Shown piece by piece: positions 8,501-17,395 of a stretch of DNA of 64,000 nt; position 1 is the stretch's first letter, and every line of letters starts with the position of its first letter. Made by a program: the position numbers and the translations under genes. Origin of the DNA: Synechococcus sp. LA31 (GTDB taxonomy: Bacteria > Cyanobacteriota > Cyanobacteriia > PCC-6307 > Cyanobiaceae); the NCBI RefSeq assembly GCF_018502385.1, contig NZ_CP075523.1, positions 2,688,052-2,752,051 of the forward strand. Reading direction: 5' to 3'. The notes under the pieces were generated by a model. That model was not told the origin of the DNA. It ran no database searches and saw only the letters and a list, made by a program, of their open reading frames with translations.

Positions 8501-9889
8501 ATGGCCTGCCTTGCCCGTTGGCCTGCGATGGCTTTGAGAAGCCTCCCGCTGGGAGCAATCACCCTGTCAGCTGCGCTGCTGGCTCCTCAGGTGGTGCTGG
8601 CTCGTGCGATTCAGCCCCAGCAGGTTGCGGCTCAGAACGATCCGGTGCTGCGGGTGCTGTTGCGGCAGGGCGGTGAGGCTCGCCTGCGGCCAGCGATGGC
8701 GGCGGCAGGCCTACGGCTGCGGGACGCGCGCGGCCGAGTGCTCAAAGACTTCGCCGATCAGGTGGTGCTTCAGGTGGAGCCGGATGGCACCTGGTTGAAC
8801 CTCAGCAGCGTTGATCATCCGGAGCAATGGCAGCTGCGGGAAGCCTGGCTTGAGGCCTTGGCTGGCCCTGAGGAGCAGGATCCAGGCCTGTGGTTGGGGC
8901 AGCGCCGCTACCGCGGCAGGTTGCAACTGCGGCTTGAGGCGGGCCAGCTGCAGGTGGTGAATCACGTGCCCCTGGAGACCTATCTGCCCAGCGTGGTGGG
9001 CAGCGAGATGCCGGCCAGCTGGCCCATGGAAGCCCTGCAGGCTCAGGCTGTTGCGGCCCGCACCTACGCCCTGAAGGCGCGCAAGCCTGTGGCCGCTTTT
9101 GATGTGCAGGCCACAACAGCCAGCCAGGTTTACAAGGGGGTGGAGTCGGAGACTCCGTCCACCCTGGCTGCAGTGCAGGGCACCCGTGGGCTGGTGCTCA
9201 CCTACAACAACGCCCTGATCGATGCGGTCTTCCACAGCAGCAGTGGCGGCAGTACCGAAAGCAGCGGCGACCTCTGGCCACGCCAGCTCCCCTATCTGGT
9301 GAGCGTGCCTGATTTCGATCACAGCTCTCCGGTGCGGGATTGGCGTCAGCCCCTTGATCAGGCCCGCCTGCGCCAGGCCTTCCCGGAGCTGGGAGGCGCC
9401 TTGGGGATCGATGTGCTCTCCACAACGCCCACGGGTCGCATCCGTCAGGCGCGGGTGGTGGGACCTTCCGGCCAGCTGGCCCTCAGTGGCGCCCAGCTGC
9501 GCTCCCGCCTCGGTTTGAAGAGCACCTGGGTGCGCTTTGAACTGGTGACCACAGCCACGGCTGCTGCGCCGGTCGTGACGCCCGCCACCGGGTTGGCCCT
9601 GCCGCCGGTGCCGCCGCCGCCTCTACCGGCATTCACCTTGCCTGTTCCAGCCGATTCCAGGGCTGAGGTGGTGCAGCTGGTGGCCGTGGGCCGTGGCTTC
9701 GGCCACGGTGTGGGCATGAGCCAGTGGGGCGCGCTGGCCATGGCCCAGCGTGGCGATTCGTTCGAATCGATCCTGCGGCACTACTACAGGGGAGCCTCCT
9801 TGCAGCCCTATGCGGGGCTGGCGCGCACGGCCCGCGCTGGGCGAGGCTTGAGTGCGAAGGATCCCAAGAACCTGGCCCGCTCGCGTTGA
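8501..9889 (+). CDS. SpoIID/LytB domain exported protein
   Basis: The 462-residue product begins with a signal-peptide-like segment (ALRSLPLGAITLSAALLAPQVVLA); ATG 8528 is an alternative start. The SpoIID signature follows: VPLETYLPSVVGSEMPASWPMEALQAQAVAARTYAL, then SSSGGSTES and, near the end, GRGFGHGVGMSQWGALAMA. A Pro-rich linker (PPVPPPPLPAF) separates the two halves. Family members process denuded peptidoglycan glycan strands, so a periplasmic wall-remodelling role is likely. The stop overlaps the TTG start of the next gene. Confidence 0.9.
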   Translation: MACLARWPAMALRSLPLGAITLSAALLAPQVVLARAIQPQQVAAQNDPVLRVLLRQGGEARLRPAMAAAGLRLRDARGRVLKDFADQVVLQVEPDGTWLNLSSVDHPEQWQLREAWLEALAGPEEQDPGLWLGQRRYRGRLQLRLEAGQLQVVNHVPLETYLPSVVGSEMPASWPMEALQAQAVAARTYALKARKPVAAFDVQATTASQVYKGVESETPSTLAAVQGTRGLVLTYNNALIDAVFHSSSGGSTESSGDLWPRQLPYLVSVPDFDHSSPVRDWRQPLDQARLRQAFPELGGALGIDVLSTTPTGRIRQARVVGPSGQLALSGAQLRSRLGLKSTWVRFELVTTATAAAPVVTPATGLALPPVPPPPLPAFTLPVPADSRAEVVQLVAVGRGFGHGVGMSQWGALAMAQRGDSFESILRHYYRGASLQPYAGLARTARAGRGLSAKDPKNLARSR

Positions 9890-10665
9890 TCACTGCTCCG
9901 CCATTGCCGCTGCTGCCCGGCCACCTGCTGGTGGAGGCCGATGCAGCTTCGGTGGCGGCGGTGGTGGCTGAACGGTTGGAGCAGGCGCTGCGGCGTGGTG
10001 CCCTGCTCGGGCTAGCCACCGGGCGCACGATGGAGCCGGTGTATGCCGCCCTGCGGAGCCGCATCCTCGCCCTGGCGCCAGCGGAGCGTGAGCCGTTGCT
10101 GGCGAGATGGCGCAGCTTCAACCTGGATGAATATGTGGGCCTGGCGGCTGATCATCCGGCTTCATTCGCGGCGTTCATGCGCCAGCAGGTGGGAGATCCC
10201 CTGTCTCTGGCGGCCCAGTGTCTGCAGTTGCCGGATGGCGTGGCTGCAGATCCGGATCAGGAAGCGCGGCGCTATGCGGCTGCCTTGGAGGCTGCCGGGG
10301 GCCTTGATCTGCAGCTGCTGGGTTTGGGCGGAAACGGCCATGTGGGCTTCAACGAACCCCCCTGCGGCCCTGAGGCCCCCTGCCGCTGCCTGGAGCTGAG
10401 CGCTGCAACCCGCCGCCAGAACGCCGCCGCCTTCGGCGGCGACCCTGAAGCCGTGCCGCCCCGTGCGATCACCCTCGGCACCGCAGAGATCCTCGCTGCC
10501 CGCGAACTGCTGCTGGTGGTCACCGGTGAGGCCAAGGCCGAGATCCTGCGCCATACGCTGCTGGAACCGCCCTGTCCTGAGGTTCCCGCCAGCTGGCTGC
10601 AACGCCATCCCCGCCTGCAGGTGGTAGTAGACCGGGCGGCAGCGGCGGCACTGTCGCCCGGGTGA
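9886..10665 (+). CDS. nagB: glucosamine-6-phosphate deaminase/isomerase-like protein (NagB family)
   Basis: I start this at TTG 9886, which overlaps the preceding stop as TTGA, giving 259 residues; the frame stays open to 9724 inside the SpoIID gene. NagB interconverts glucosamine-6-phosphate and fructose-6-phosphate plus ammonia. The sequence shows LATGRTMEPVY, FNLDEYVGL with the catalytic Asp region, and GLGGNGHVGFNEP carrying the active-site His and Glu. 6-Phosphogluconolactonases share this fold but lack the LDEY and GFNEP forms. If active, it links central carbon to amino-sugar metabolism. Confidence 0.85.
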   Translation: MITAPPLPLLPGHLLVEADAASVAAVVAERLEQALRRGALLGLATGRTMEPVYAALRSRILALAPAEREPLLARWRSFNLDEYVGLAADHPASFAAFMRQQVGDPLSLAAQCLQLPDGVAADPDQEARRYAAALEAAGGLDLQLLGLGGNGHVGFNEPPCGPEAPCRCLELSAATRRQNAAAFGGDPEAVPPRAITLGTAEILAARELLLVVTGEAKAEILRHTLLEPPCPEVPASWLQRHPRLQVVVDRAAAAALSPG

Positions 10666-10671
10666 ACGGAG

Positions 10672-11877
10672 TCAGCGGAGGTCCTGAGCGGCGGAGATCA
10701 GATCGCGGTAAGAGCTGCCGTTGAGGATGGAGGCATAGGGCTCAACACCGTCATCGCCGTTGGCAGGGCTGATCAGGCCTGTGTTGCCGCGCCCCGCCGA
10801 TGAGTCGTTAGAGACAATGGTTCCTTCGCTGCCCGCATCGAAGGTGCTCCACAGGGCCTCACGGGAGAAGCGGCCATTGTTGCGGCGTTTCACATAGGCC
10901 GTTCCGGCGAACTCTCCCTGAGAAGAGGCGGCTGTGAAAGGCATCTGATAGACACCTTTGCCCGCATAGAAGATGCCTTCGAAGTGGGTCACGTAGGTGT
11001 TGTCTTTGTCGTTGTTGTATTGGTAGCTTCGCTGATTCGATGTTTTTCCCGTGATCGGGTCGTAGTCCACCAGCGTGGCAGCTCCGAGGGCTTCACCCAT
11101 GGAGCCGAGCTTCTTGACAGCTGGGTCGATCATGGATCGGCCGCCGGCGATTGTGTAGGTCTTCTTGTTGTTGCTCCAGTCCTGTCTGCCGTTCTTCCAG
11201 ATGCCGAAGGCAGTGTGAGAGGTGGAGTTGTCCTGATAGGTGAGATTGTGCTGCTCACCGGTCACGGTGTCGTAAACGAAGGCGCTGCTGTCCAGGCCGG
11301 TGTTCAGCGTTAAGGCCAGGAAGCTGTTGTTGAGTGTGTAGTTGCCGGCCACCAGCCGGCCGCTCCAGCTGTGCAGGAAGGTGTCGGTGGTGGGCCCGCC
11401 ATCAGGACGTTTGGCGTTGAAGGCTGTGAAGTTCTGATCGTTCGGTGTGCTGGTGAGTGGGCCGTCGTAGATGAAGCCGCGCGTGACGTAGGCCTCCTCG
11501 CCATCCAAGTTGATCGGCTGGCTGTACGTGCCTGCAAGCTGAATCGAGCGGATTCCGCCAGGCCCTTTGCCCGCTTTGATCGCTCCCGGGCCGTAGATCG
11601 AGCTTGAGGGTGCATCCCAGCTCTCGGGCACATCCATCAGCACCCAGGTGCCACTACCGCTGCCTTGGCTGGTGGAGGCGCCATTGATGCGACCCACATA
11701 CACGGAGCCCTGGCCTTCGCTCGTGATGTTCCCGGAGGTGCCGGTGATCACGTAACGATTGCGGCCAGGAGCCTGCTTGATGCCCTGCGCACCGTTCTCG
11801 GAGCTGGCGCCCGTGCCGGTATACACAAATGGGCTGTAAAACTTGGCAGGGCTGAGGATCGTGGATTGCTGCGCCAT
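10672..11877 (-). CDS. unrecognised 401-residue protein
   Basis: I do not recognise this protein. It has no obvious signal peptide (MAQQSTILSPAKFYSPFVYTG) and no membrane span, but is rich in Gly, Ser, Thr and Asn with short alternating hydrophobic stretches, which suggests a beta-rich, possibly extracellular protein. Examples are NYTLNNSFLALTLNTGLD and NRYVITGTSGNITSEG. No catalytic signature is seen. It converges on the NagB-like gene with 6 bases between stops and is divergent from nothing: YebC lies upstream on the same strand. A minus-strand start at ATG 11877 is the only good one. The coding call is firm from length alone. Confidence 0.75.
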   Translation of the reverse strand: MAQQSTILSPAKFYSPFVYTGTGASSENGAQGIKQAPGRNRYVITGTSGNITSEGQGSVYVGRINGASTSQGSGSGTWVLMDVPESWDAPSSSIYGPGAIKAGKGPGGIRSIQLAGTYSQPINLDGEEAYVTRGFIYDGPLTSTPNDQNFTAFNAKRPDGGPTTDTFLHSWSGRLVAGNYTLNNSFLALTLNTGLDSSAFVYDTVTGEQHNLTYQDNSTSHTAFGIWKNGRQDWSNNKKTYTIAGGRSMIDPAVKKLGSMGEALGAATLVDYDPITGKTSNQRSYQYNNDKDNTYVTHFEGIFYAGKGVYQMPFTAASSQGEFAGTAYVKRRNNGRFSREALWSTFDAGSEGTIVSNDSSAGRGNTGLISPANGDDGVEPYASILNGSSYRDLISAAQDLR

Positions 11878-11919
11878 GGGAATGCAAGGCGGTGATTCCC
11901 CGATTGTGTTGACGCTGTG

Positions 11920-12693
11920 TCAGGCGATCATGGCCTTCATGATTTCTTCATCCGCCTCGAGGTTGCTGGTCACACTGCGCACGTCGTCGAGCTCTTCAAG
12001 GGCATCGAGCAGCTTGAGGCAGCCAACGAGTGCGCTGGTTTCCTCCACGCGGCAGGGGGTGCTGGCGATCCAGCGGTGCTCCCAGCTGTTCACCGGCAGC
12101 CCCAGATTGCGCAGGCCATCCTGCAGGGCTTCGAGCTGCTCGAACGCTCCCAGTACTTCGGCGCCGTCGGGATCGATCTCGTAGCCGATCAGGTTGGGTC
12201 CGCCCTGCTCCTCCAGGTCCAGCAGCTGCTCGAGCAGCTCTTCCTCCTGCAGACCAGGCTGCTCCAGCCGCACCACGCTGCGGTGCTCAAACAGGTAGCC
12301 CACGCAGCCGGTTTCCCCGAGGTTGCCCCCGTTTTTGCTGAAGGCCAGTCGTAGCTCGGCAGCGGTGCGGTTGCGGTTGTCGGTGAGGGCCTCGATCAGC
12401 ACAGCCACGCCGCCGGGGCCATAGCCCTCGTAGCGCACCTCCTCAAATTGCTCGCCGCCTCCGCCGGCCTGGCCGGCACCCTTGGCAATCGCGCGTTCGA
12501 TGTTGGCGTTGGGCACCCGCGCGGCTTTGGCCTTTTCGATCGCCGTGCGCAACTGAAAGTTGCCGTTGGGATCGGCGCCCGCCCGGGCCGCCACCATGAT
12601 TTCGCGCCCCAGGCGGGTGAACACAGCACCACGCTTGGCATCCACCACGGCTTTGGTGCGCTTGATCTGGGCCCATCGGCTATGGCCGGCCAT
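11920..12693 (-). CDS. YebC/PmpR family DNA-binding protein
   Basis: The 257-residue product begins [22 protein letters not shown], the hallmark YebC/TACO1 N-terminus, followed by [17 protein letters not shown] and the [13 protein letters not shown] block. The middle [23 protein letters not shown] is also canonical. Members act as transcriptional regulators or relieve ribosome stalling at proline stretches. Length is normal. It lies 44 bases downstream of truB on the same strand. Confidence 0.95.
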   Translation of the reverse strand: MAGHSRWAQIKRTKAVVDAKRGAVFTRLGREIMVAARAGADPNGNFQLRTAIEKAKAARVPNANIERAIAKGAGQAGGGGEQFEEVRYEGYGPGGVAVLIEALTDNRNRTAAELRLAFSKNGGNLGETGCVGYLFEHRSVVRLEQPGLQEEELLEQLLDLEEQGGPNLIGYEIDPDGAEVLGAFEQLEALQDGLRNLGLPVNSWEHRWIASTPCRVEETSALVGCLKLLDALEELDDVRSVTSNLEADEEIMKAMIA

Positions 12694-12737
12694 GTTGCGC
12701 TGGTACGGAGTCGGGGATTGGACGGGCGGCGAGCGGT

Positions 12738-13649
12738 TCAGCCGGCGGCGTCGAGCACGAGGCGCGGCTGCAAGCTGCCAGTGGCCTGCACGCGGGCCAT
12801 GCCCGCCAGGTTGCCATCCGGTGCTACCACCACCACGGCAGTGTCGGCGGCCCAGCTGGGATCGCAGGCCTGGGCGCGGCCGCAGCGCCAGCCCTGGAGA
12901 TCGTCGTTCTGGAGGGCATGGCGTGGAAAGCTGGCCAGGGCCTCCAGGGGATCCACCAGCGCTGGTGGTGGTTGATTCTCGAGCTGTTCAAGACCCACGC
13001 TTTGCGCGAGCTGAAAGCCCAGGGCCTGGGTGCGGCGCAGCCGCGCCAGGGCGCCACCACAGCCCAGCAGCTCCCCCAGATCCCTGGCCAGTGAGCGGAT
13101 ATAGGTGCCGGCTGAGCAAGCCACCTCCAGCTCCAGTTGGCCCTGTGCGGGGTTCCAGCTCTCCAGGCTCAGGCGATGGATGGTGACGGGCCGTGCCGGC
13201 AACTCCACAGCTTCGCCGGCTCGCGCCAGCTTGTAGGCCCGTTGGCCGTTCACATGCACGGCTGAGACCGCAGGGGGGCGCTGCTGAATGGTCCCGCGGA
13301 AGCCCTCGAGCGCTGTTTCCAGTTGGGCTTTGTTCAGCGCTGGCAGCGGTTGGCTTTGGAGCACCTCGCCTTCAAGGTCATCGGTGTTGGTGGTGATCCC
13401 CAACTGGATCACGCCGCGGTAGGTCTTGTCGCCGCTGAGGTACGGCAGCAGCCGGGTGGCGGGCCCCAGGGCGATTGGTAGCACCCCAGTCACGGCTGGA
13501 TCGAGGGTGCCGCCGTGGCCGACGCGTTTGAGGCCATAGGCGCGGCGCACCTGCGCCACACAGCTGTGGGAACTCAGGCCGGCGGGCTTGTCGAGCACCA
13601 GGAAGCCGCAGGTCAAAGCAGTGGGCGTGTTCAACCCTGATGCTCCCAT
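12738..13649 (-). CDS. truB: tRNA pseudouridine(55) synthase TruB
   Basis: TruB makes pseudouridine 55 in the T loop of tRNAs. The sequence shows [15 protein letters not shown], then [24 protein letters not shown] with the catalytic Asp, DKTYRG and the [15 protein letters not shown] motif. I place the start at ATG 13649 (303 residues); the frame is open to 13841 but the extra 64 residues have no family counterpart and overlap the divergent transporter gene. An alternative start could lie a few codons downstream. Confidence 0.95.
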   Translation of the reverse strand: MGASGLNTPTALTCGFLVLDKPAGLSSHSCVAQVRRAYGLKRVGHGGTLDPAVTGVLPIALGPATRLLPYLSGDKTYRGVIQLGITTNTDDLEGEVLQSQPLPALNKAQLETALEGFRGTIQQRPPAVSAVHVNGQRAYKLARAGEAVELPARPVTIHRLSLESWNPAQGQLELEVACSAGTYIRSLARDLGELLGCGGALARLRRTQALGFQLAQSVGLEQLENQPPPALVDPLEALASFPRHALQNDDLQGWRCGRAQACDPSWAADTAVVVVAPDGNLAGMARVQATGSLQPRLVLDAAG

Positions 13650-13698
13650 TGCGTTCTCTGCTGTTCCCGCCAGGCTGTGCTCTTGCGCTGTTGGATGA

Positions 13699-14451
13699 AT
13701 GCCTGCCCCTTCGGCCTTAGGCCCAGCGGCCCTGCAGAAGCGGCGGGAGCTGGCGTTTCTGGTGCTGGCCGGCCTCTTTCTAGGCACGATGGGGATGCTC
13801 AACATCCTGGGCCTCACGCGCTTCTTGCAGCTGGGGCGCATCGGCTCTTGGCCTGTGGTGGTAGCGGTGGGCGCGCTGCCCTATCCCGTCACGTTTTTGT
13901 GCACGGATCTGATCAGTGAGATTTGGGGGGAACAGCGGGCCAGTCAACTGGTGTGGGTGGGACTGCTGCTGAATGGCTGGATCGTGCTGATCCTTTGGCT
14001 TGGAGGTGTGTTGCCAGGGCTCCCTGGCGCTCCAGATCAAGCCTTCTTCGCGGTGCAGGAGTTGGCCTTTGGTGCGGTGGGGGCCTCGATGGTGGCTTAT
14101 CTGGCAGCTCAGTTCATCGATGTGCGGCTCTTTCACTTCTGGAAACGCTTCAGCGGCGGCCGGGCGCTGTGGCTGCGCAACAACGGCTCCACCCTGGTGA
14201 GCCAGCTGGTGGACACCACAGCGGTGGTGCTGATCAGTCACTACGCGGCCCATGCGCTGCCTGTGCGGCTCGATGTACCGGTGTGGCCCCAGTTGGCCAG
14301 CTTCATCGCCAGTGGCTACCTGTTCAAAGCTCTGGCGGCCCTGCTCGACACCATGCCCTTCTATTGGCTCACCGCCTGGCTCAGGCGTTGGCTGGTGGTG
14401 CCTGGCCCCGGCGCTGAGTTGGGGGGTGCGCCAGGGGCAGCACTACCGTGA
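13699..14451 (+). CDS. queuosine precursor transporter (YhhQ/QPTR family)
   Basis: This 250-residue integral membrane protein has about six hydrophobic spans and the YhhQ/DUF165 hallmarks: VGALPYPVTFLCTDLISEIWGEQRA near residues 54-73 and the later WLRNNGSTLVSQLVDTTAVVLISHYA. The family imports queuine or preQ0/preQ1 for tRNA queuosine synthesis. A methyltransferase gene begins 6 bases after its stop. The window also holds queA (48755), which acts later in the same modification pathway. Confidence 0.85.
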   Translation: MPAPSALGPAALQKRRELAFLVLAGLFLGTMGMLNILGLTRFLQLGRIGSWPVVVAVGALPYPVTFLCTDLISEIWGEQRASQLVWVGLLLNGWIVLILWLGGVLPGLPGAPDQAFFAVQELAFGAVGASMVAYLAAQFIDVRLFHFWKRFSGGRALWLRNNGSTLVSQLVDTTAVVLISHYAAHALPVRLDVPVWPQLASFIASGYLFKALAALLDTMPFYWLTAWLRRWLVVPGPGAELGGAPGAALP

Positions 14452-14457
14452 GCAGCC

Positions 14458-15204
14458 ATGAGCCTCACTGCCACCCTTTCCCTGGACCAATTCCTCGAAG
14501 GGGGATTTGATCTGCGCTGCCAGCTAGCCGACCACCTGGCCCTCGATCTCGAGGAGTTGGAACGTCGTCTGCCCCTGGCCACCGATGCCCTGGCTGCAGC
14601 TCATCCCGGCGCGTTCGTGCCGGAGCAGGTTGAGGCGTTCTATGAGACAGCAGTGGGCACCGGCCATCTGCTGGAGTTGGCGGCCTGGCACCTCGGCAGC
14701 GCCGAGTACATCGCCGACACCCTTCGCTTGCAGCAACAGTTCGCCCAGGGCACGGTCCTCGATTTCGGTGGCGGTATCGGCACTCATGCCCTGGCAGCCG
14801 CAGCTTTGCCACAGGTGGATGCGGTGTGGTTTGTGGATCTCAACCCCGAGAACCGTCGCTTTGTTCAAGCGCGGGCTGAGCGTTTTGGCCTGGCTCACAA
14901 GCTGCGTTGCTTTCGCGATCTCGATGCGCCTGAGTTGCCGGCTCATTTCGACACGATTGTGTGTCTGGATGTGCTGGAGCATCTCAGCGATCCCAGCGCT
15001 CAGCTCGAGCAGTTTGCGGCGCGCATGTCGCCCGGGGCGATTGCATTGCTCAACTGGTATTTCTTCAAGGGACATGCAGGCGAGTACCCCTTCCATTTTG
15101 ATGAGCCGCAGCTAGTGGAGCGTTTCTTCCGCACCTTGCAGAGCCGCTTCTTGGAGGTGTTTCACCCCTTCTTGATCACCACGCGGGCTTACCGGTTGCT
15201 CTGA
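14458..15204 (+). CDS. class I SAM-dependent methyltransferase, substrate unknown
   Basis: The 248-residue protein has the methyltransferase glycine loop [19 protein letters not shown] near residue 98, the acidic ribose-binding strand AVWFVDLNPENR and the post-motif FDTIVCLDVLEHLSDPS. The N-terminal 85 residues are helical and family-specific. It probably shares a transcript with the upstream transporter. Nothing in the sequence fixes the substrate. Confidence 0.82.
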   Translation: MSLTATLSLDQFLEGGFDLRCQLADHLALDLEELERRLPLATDALAAAHPGAFVPEQVEAFYETAVGTGHLLELAAWHLGSAEYIADTLRLQQQFAQGTVLDFGGGIGTHALAAAALPQVDAVWFVDLNPENRRFVQARAERFGLAHKLRCFRDLDAPELPAHFDTIVCLDVLEHLSDPSAQLEQFAARMSPGAIALLNWYFFKGHAGEYPFHFDEPQLVERFFRTLQSRFLEVFHPFLITTRAYRLL

Positions 15205-15230
15205 GCTTTCACGCGCCAGCTGTAGACACA

Positions 15231-15257
15231 ACAAAGCCGGCGCCTAAGCGCCGGCTT
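15231..15257 (-). terminator. probable terminator of rplU-rpmA
   Basis: AGCCGGCGC (15235-15243) pairs perfectly with GCGCCGGCT (15248-15256) around loop CTAA. Read on the minus strand it is followed by TTTGTTGTG, a short interrupted T run. It lies between the convergent methyltransferase and rpmA stops. Confidence 0.65.
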
Positions 15258-15295
15258 GAAGGCCTGAAGGCTCAGACCACGCGTGGAAGCTGAGC

Positions 15296-15559
15296 TCAGC
15301 CGACAGCCACGTTGATGCGCTTGCGGGTGCGGAGGCCACGCTTGATGGTGTCGAAGCTCACGACGCCGTCCACCAGGGCAAACAGGGTGTCGTCGGAGCC
15401 TCGGCCCACGTTGGTTCCGGGCAGCACGGAGGTGCCGCGTTGACGAATCAGGATCGAGCCGGAGTTCACGCTCTCGCCGCCGTAACGCTTGACACCGAGG
15501 CGCTTGGAGTTCGAGTCACGGCCGTTGCGGGTGGAGCCGGTGCCTTTCTTGTGGGCCAT
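15296..15559 (-). CDS. rpmA: 50S ribosomal protein L27
   Basis: This 87-residue basic protein is part of the large ribosomal subunit near the peptidyl-transferase centre. The N-terminus [17 protein letters not shown] and the [18 protein letters not shown] and [14 protein letters not shown] blocks are diagnostic. It follows rplU by 39 bases, the usual L21-L27 operon. Confidence 0.98.
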   Translation of the reverse strand: MAHKKGTGSTRNGRDSNSKRLGVKRYGGESVNSGSILIRQRGTSVLPGTNVGRGSDDTLFALVDGVVSFDTIKRGLRTRKRINVAVG

Positions 15560-15598
15560 GGTTCAGAGAAGTGGTGGGTTAACGAACGCTGCGGCTGA

Positions 15599-15952
15599 TC
15601 AGGCCAGGGCTTTGCCGCCCACGCTGATGGACTTCACCATCACGCGGGTCAGCTCCTGGCGGTGACCGTTCTTGCGGCGGGTCTTCTTCTTGGGGCGCAT
15701 CTTGTAGACAATCACCTTGGGACCGCGGCGATGCTCCATCACCTGCAGTTCCACGGTGGCGCCCTTCACGTAGGGCTGGCCCACGTCGGCGGCTTTGCCG
15801 TCGTTCACCAGGAGCACGTTCTCCAGGGTGAGGGTGCTCTCAACCTCGGCGTGAATGCGGTCGAGGTCGTAGTAGCGGTTGGGCTGAACCCACACTTGGG
15901 TGCCTGAGGTCTCAACGATCGCGTAGGGACCGGTGCTGGAGGCTGTGCTCAT
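15599..15952 (-). CDS. rplU: 50S ribosomal protein L21
   Basis: The 117-residue product has the L21 features [43 protein letters not shown] and the basic C-terminal [16 protein letters not shown]. It is the first gene of the L21-L27 pair and is divergent from kaiA, an arrangement seen in other picocyanobacteria. Confidence 0.97.
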   Translation of the reverse strand: MSTASSTGPYAIVETSGTQVWVQPNRYYDLDRIHAEVESTLTLENVLLVNDGKAADVGQPYVKGATVELQVMEHRRGPKVIVYKMRPKKKTRRKNGHRQELTRVMVKSISVGGKALA

Positions 15953-16107
15953 GGCGTTAAGGGCGTGGACAGGCTGACGGCGGAGGCCCGTTTGGGCACG
16001 TCGTCATTCGGCCTGCCGCACGGCAATCGAAAGACAAACAACGATCTTCCACGTTTGCCCTGCCTCTCGTCAACACTGTGAGCGTTGCCAGGCCCCGATC
16101 GCGGCGC

Positions 16108-16983
16108 ATGTCACAGCCGGCTCTCACAATCGCGTCGCTTCTGCCGGATCCACGTGTGGAGAAGGCTTGCCGTAGTTGGCTCAAGGGCGGCCGCTACGAA
16201 CTCGAGGATCTGGGCTCCCTGTCGGATCCAATCCTCGAGCTGCAGCAGCGGCGTGAGCTCTTTGATGTGGTGCTGCTCCAGCAAGGGGTCCATCCGCCGG
16301 AGGTCTACGAGGAGCTGCGTCAGCAGGGTCTGCTGCTTCCAGCCGTGGTGATCGGAGAGGTGAGTGGCCGTTTGGAATACCACGAGGCCGAGGTTCACCT
16401 CCCCCAGGATCAGCTTGAGCAGATCGCCTACAGCGTGGATGCGGCCGTGTCGCGCTTTCTGCGCCGCGGGATGCCCTCCACCGCGGGCGTGGGCGAGGCC
16501 GGCGCCACCTCCGACACCCCTGAGCGCTGGCAGTTGCCCAATCGCCTCAAGGGGCGCCTGGGGTACCTCGGGGTGTTCTACAAGCGGGATCCCTCTCTCT
16601 TCCTGCGCAATCTCCCGGCGGAAGAGCGTGGGGAGTTGCTGCGTTCGCTCAAGCGCAGCTATCGCGATGTGCTGATCGGCTACTTCCGCGATCCAGCCGC
16701 GGCGAACCAGGCGATCGAGAGCTTCGTGCATTCCGCCTTCTTCTGTGATCTCCCCATCAACAAGGTGGTGGAAATTCACGTCGATCTGATTGACGCTTTC
16801 TGGAAGCAGCTCAAGCTGGAGGGGCACAAGAACGACTTCCTCCAGGACTACCGCCTCGCTCTGCTCGATGTGATGGCCCATCTCTGTGAGATGTACCGAC
16901 GCTCGGTGCCTCCGGATTTGCCTCTGGGGGAACCTGAATTGCAAGCTGAAGCCAGCCAGTCCTTAACTCAGGAGGTGATCTAG
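16108..16983 (+). CDS. kaiA: circadian clock protein KaiA
   Basis: KaiA stimulates KaiC autophosphorylation in the clock. I prefer ATG 16108 (291 residues), because MSQPALTI aligns with the known Synechococcus N-terminus; a GTG at 16078 would add ten residues. The N-terminal pseudo-receiver (residues about 1-125, FDVVLLQQGVHPPEVYEEL) is complete. The C-terminal KaiC-binding four-helix domain shows GRLGYLGVFYKRDPSLFLRNLP, KVVEIHVDLIDAF and the terminal LLDVMAHLCEMYRRS. A tail of about 20 residues after that point is unusual. The stop TAG abuts the kaiB ATG. Confidence 0.96.
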   Translation: MSQPALTIASLLPDPRVEKACRSWLKGGRYELEDLGSLSDPILELQQRRELFDVVLLQQGVHPPEVYEELRQQGLLLPAVVIGEVSGRLEYHEAEVHLPQDQLEQIAYSVDAAVSRFLRRGMPSTAGVGEAGATSDTPERWQLPNRLKGRLGYLGVFYKRDPSLFLRNLPAEERGELLRSLKRSYRDVLIGYFRDPAAANQAIESFVHSAFFCDLPINKVVEIHVDLIDAFWKQLKLEGHKNDFLQDYRLALLDVMAHLCEMYRRSVPPDLPLGEPELQAEASQSLTQEVI

Positions 16984-17331
16984 ATGAGCCCGCGCAAGAC
17001 CTACATCCTCAAGCTCTACGTGGCGGGGAACACGCCCAATTCGATGCGCGCATTGAAGACCCTGCGCAACATTCTCGATACTGAGTTTCAGGGGGTGTAT
17101 GCCCTTAAGGTGATTGATGTGCTGAAGAATCCCCAGTTGGCGGAGGAAGACAAGATTCTGGCCACCCCCACCCTGGCCAAGATCCTTCCTCCGCCGGTAC
17201 GCCGCATCATCGGCGATCTCTCGGATCGAGAACGGGTGCTCATCGGGCTGGATCTGCTTTATGAGGAGCTCAGCGATGAAGCACTGGGTAATCCCTACAG
17301 CGAAGAGGAGGACTCCGGCGGATTGCTGTAA
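16984..17331 (+). CDS. kaiB: circadian clock protein KaiB
   Basis: This 115-residue fold-switching thioredoxin-like protein binds the KaiC CI ring and sequesters KaiA. The sequence [20 protein letters not shown], the [19 protein letters not shown] block and [23 protein letters not shown] are canonical. The C-terminus is acidic (YSEEEDSGG). Its ATG directly follows the kaiA stop, so translation is probably coupled. A 64-base gap separates it from kaiC. Confidence 0.98.
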   Translation: MSPRKTYILKLYVAGNTPNSMRALKTLRNILDTEFQGVYALKVIDVLKNPQLAEEDKILATPTLAKILPPPVRRIIGDLSDRERVLIGLDLLYEELSDEALGNPYSEEEDSGGLL

Positions 17332-17395
17332 GCCTCTGCCCCCGCTCTGTTTTTTGGTCACATCCACCTAGATTTCCCCCAGGCCCACCCGTTCC

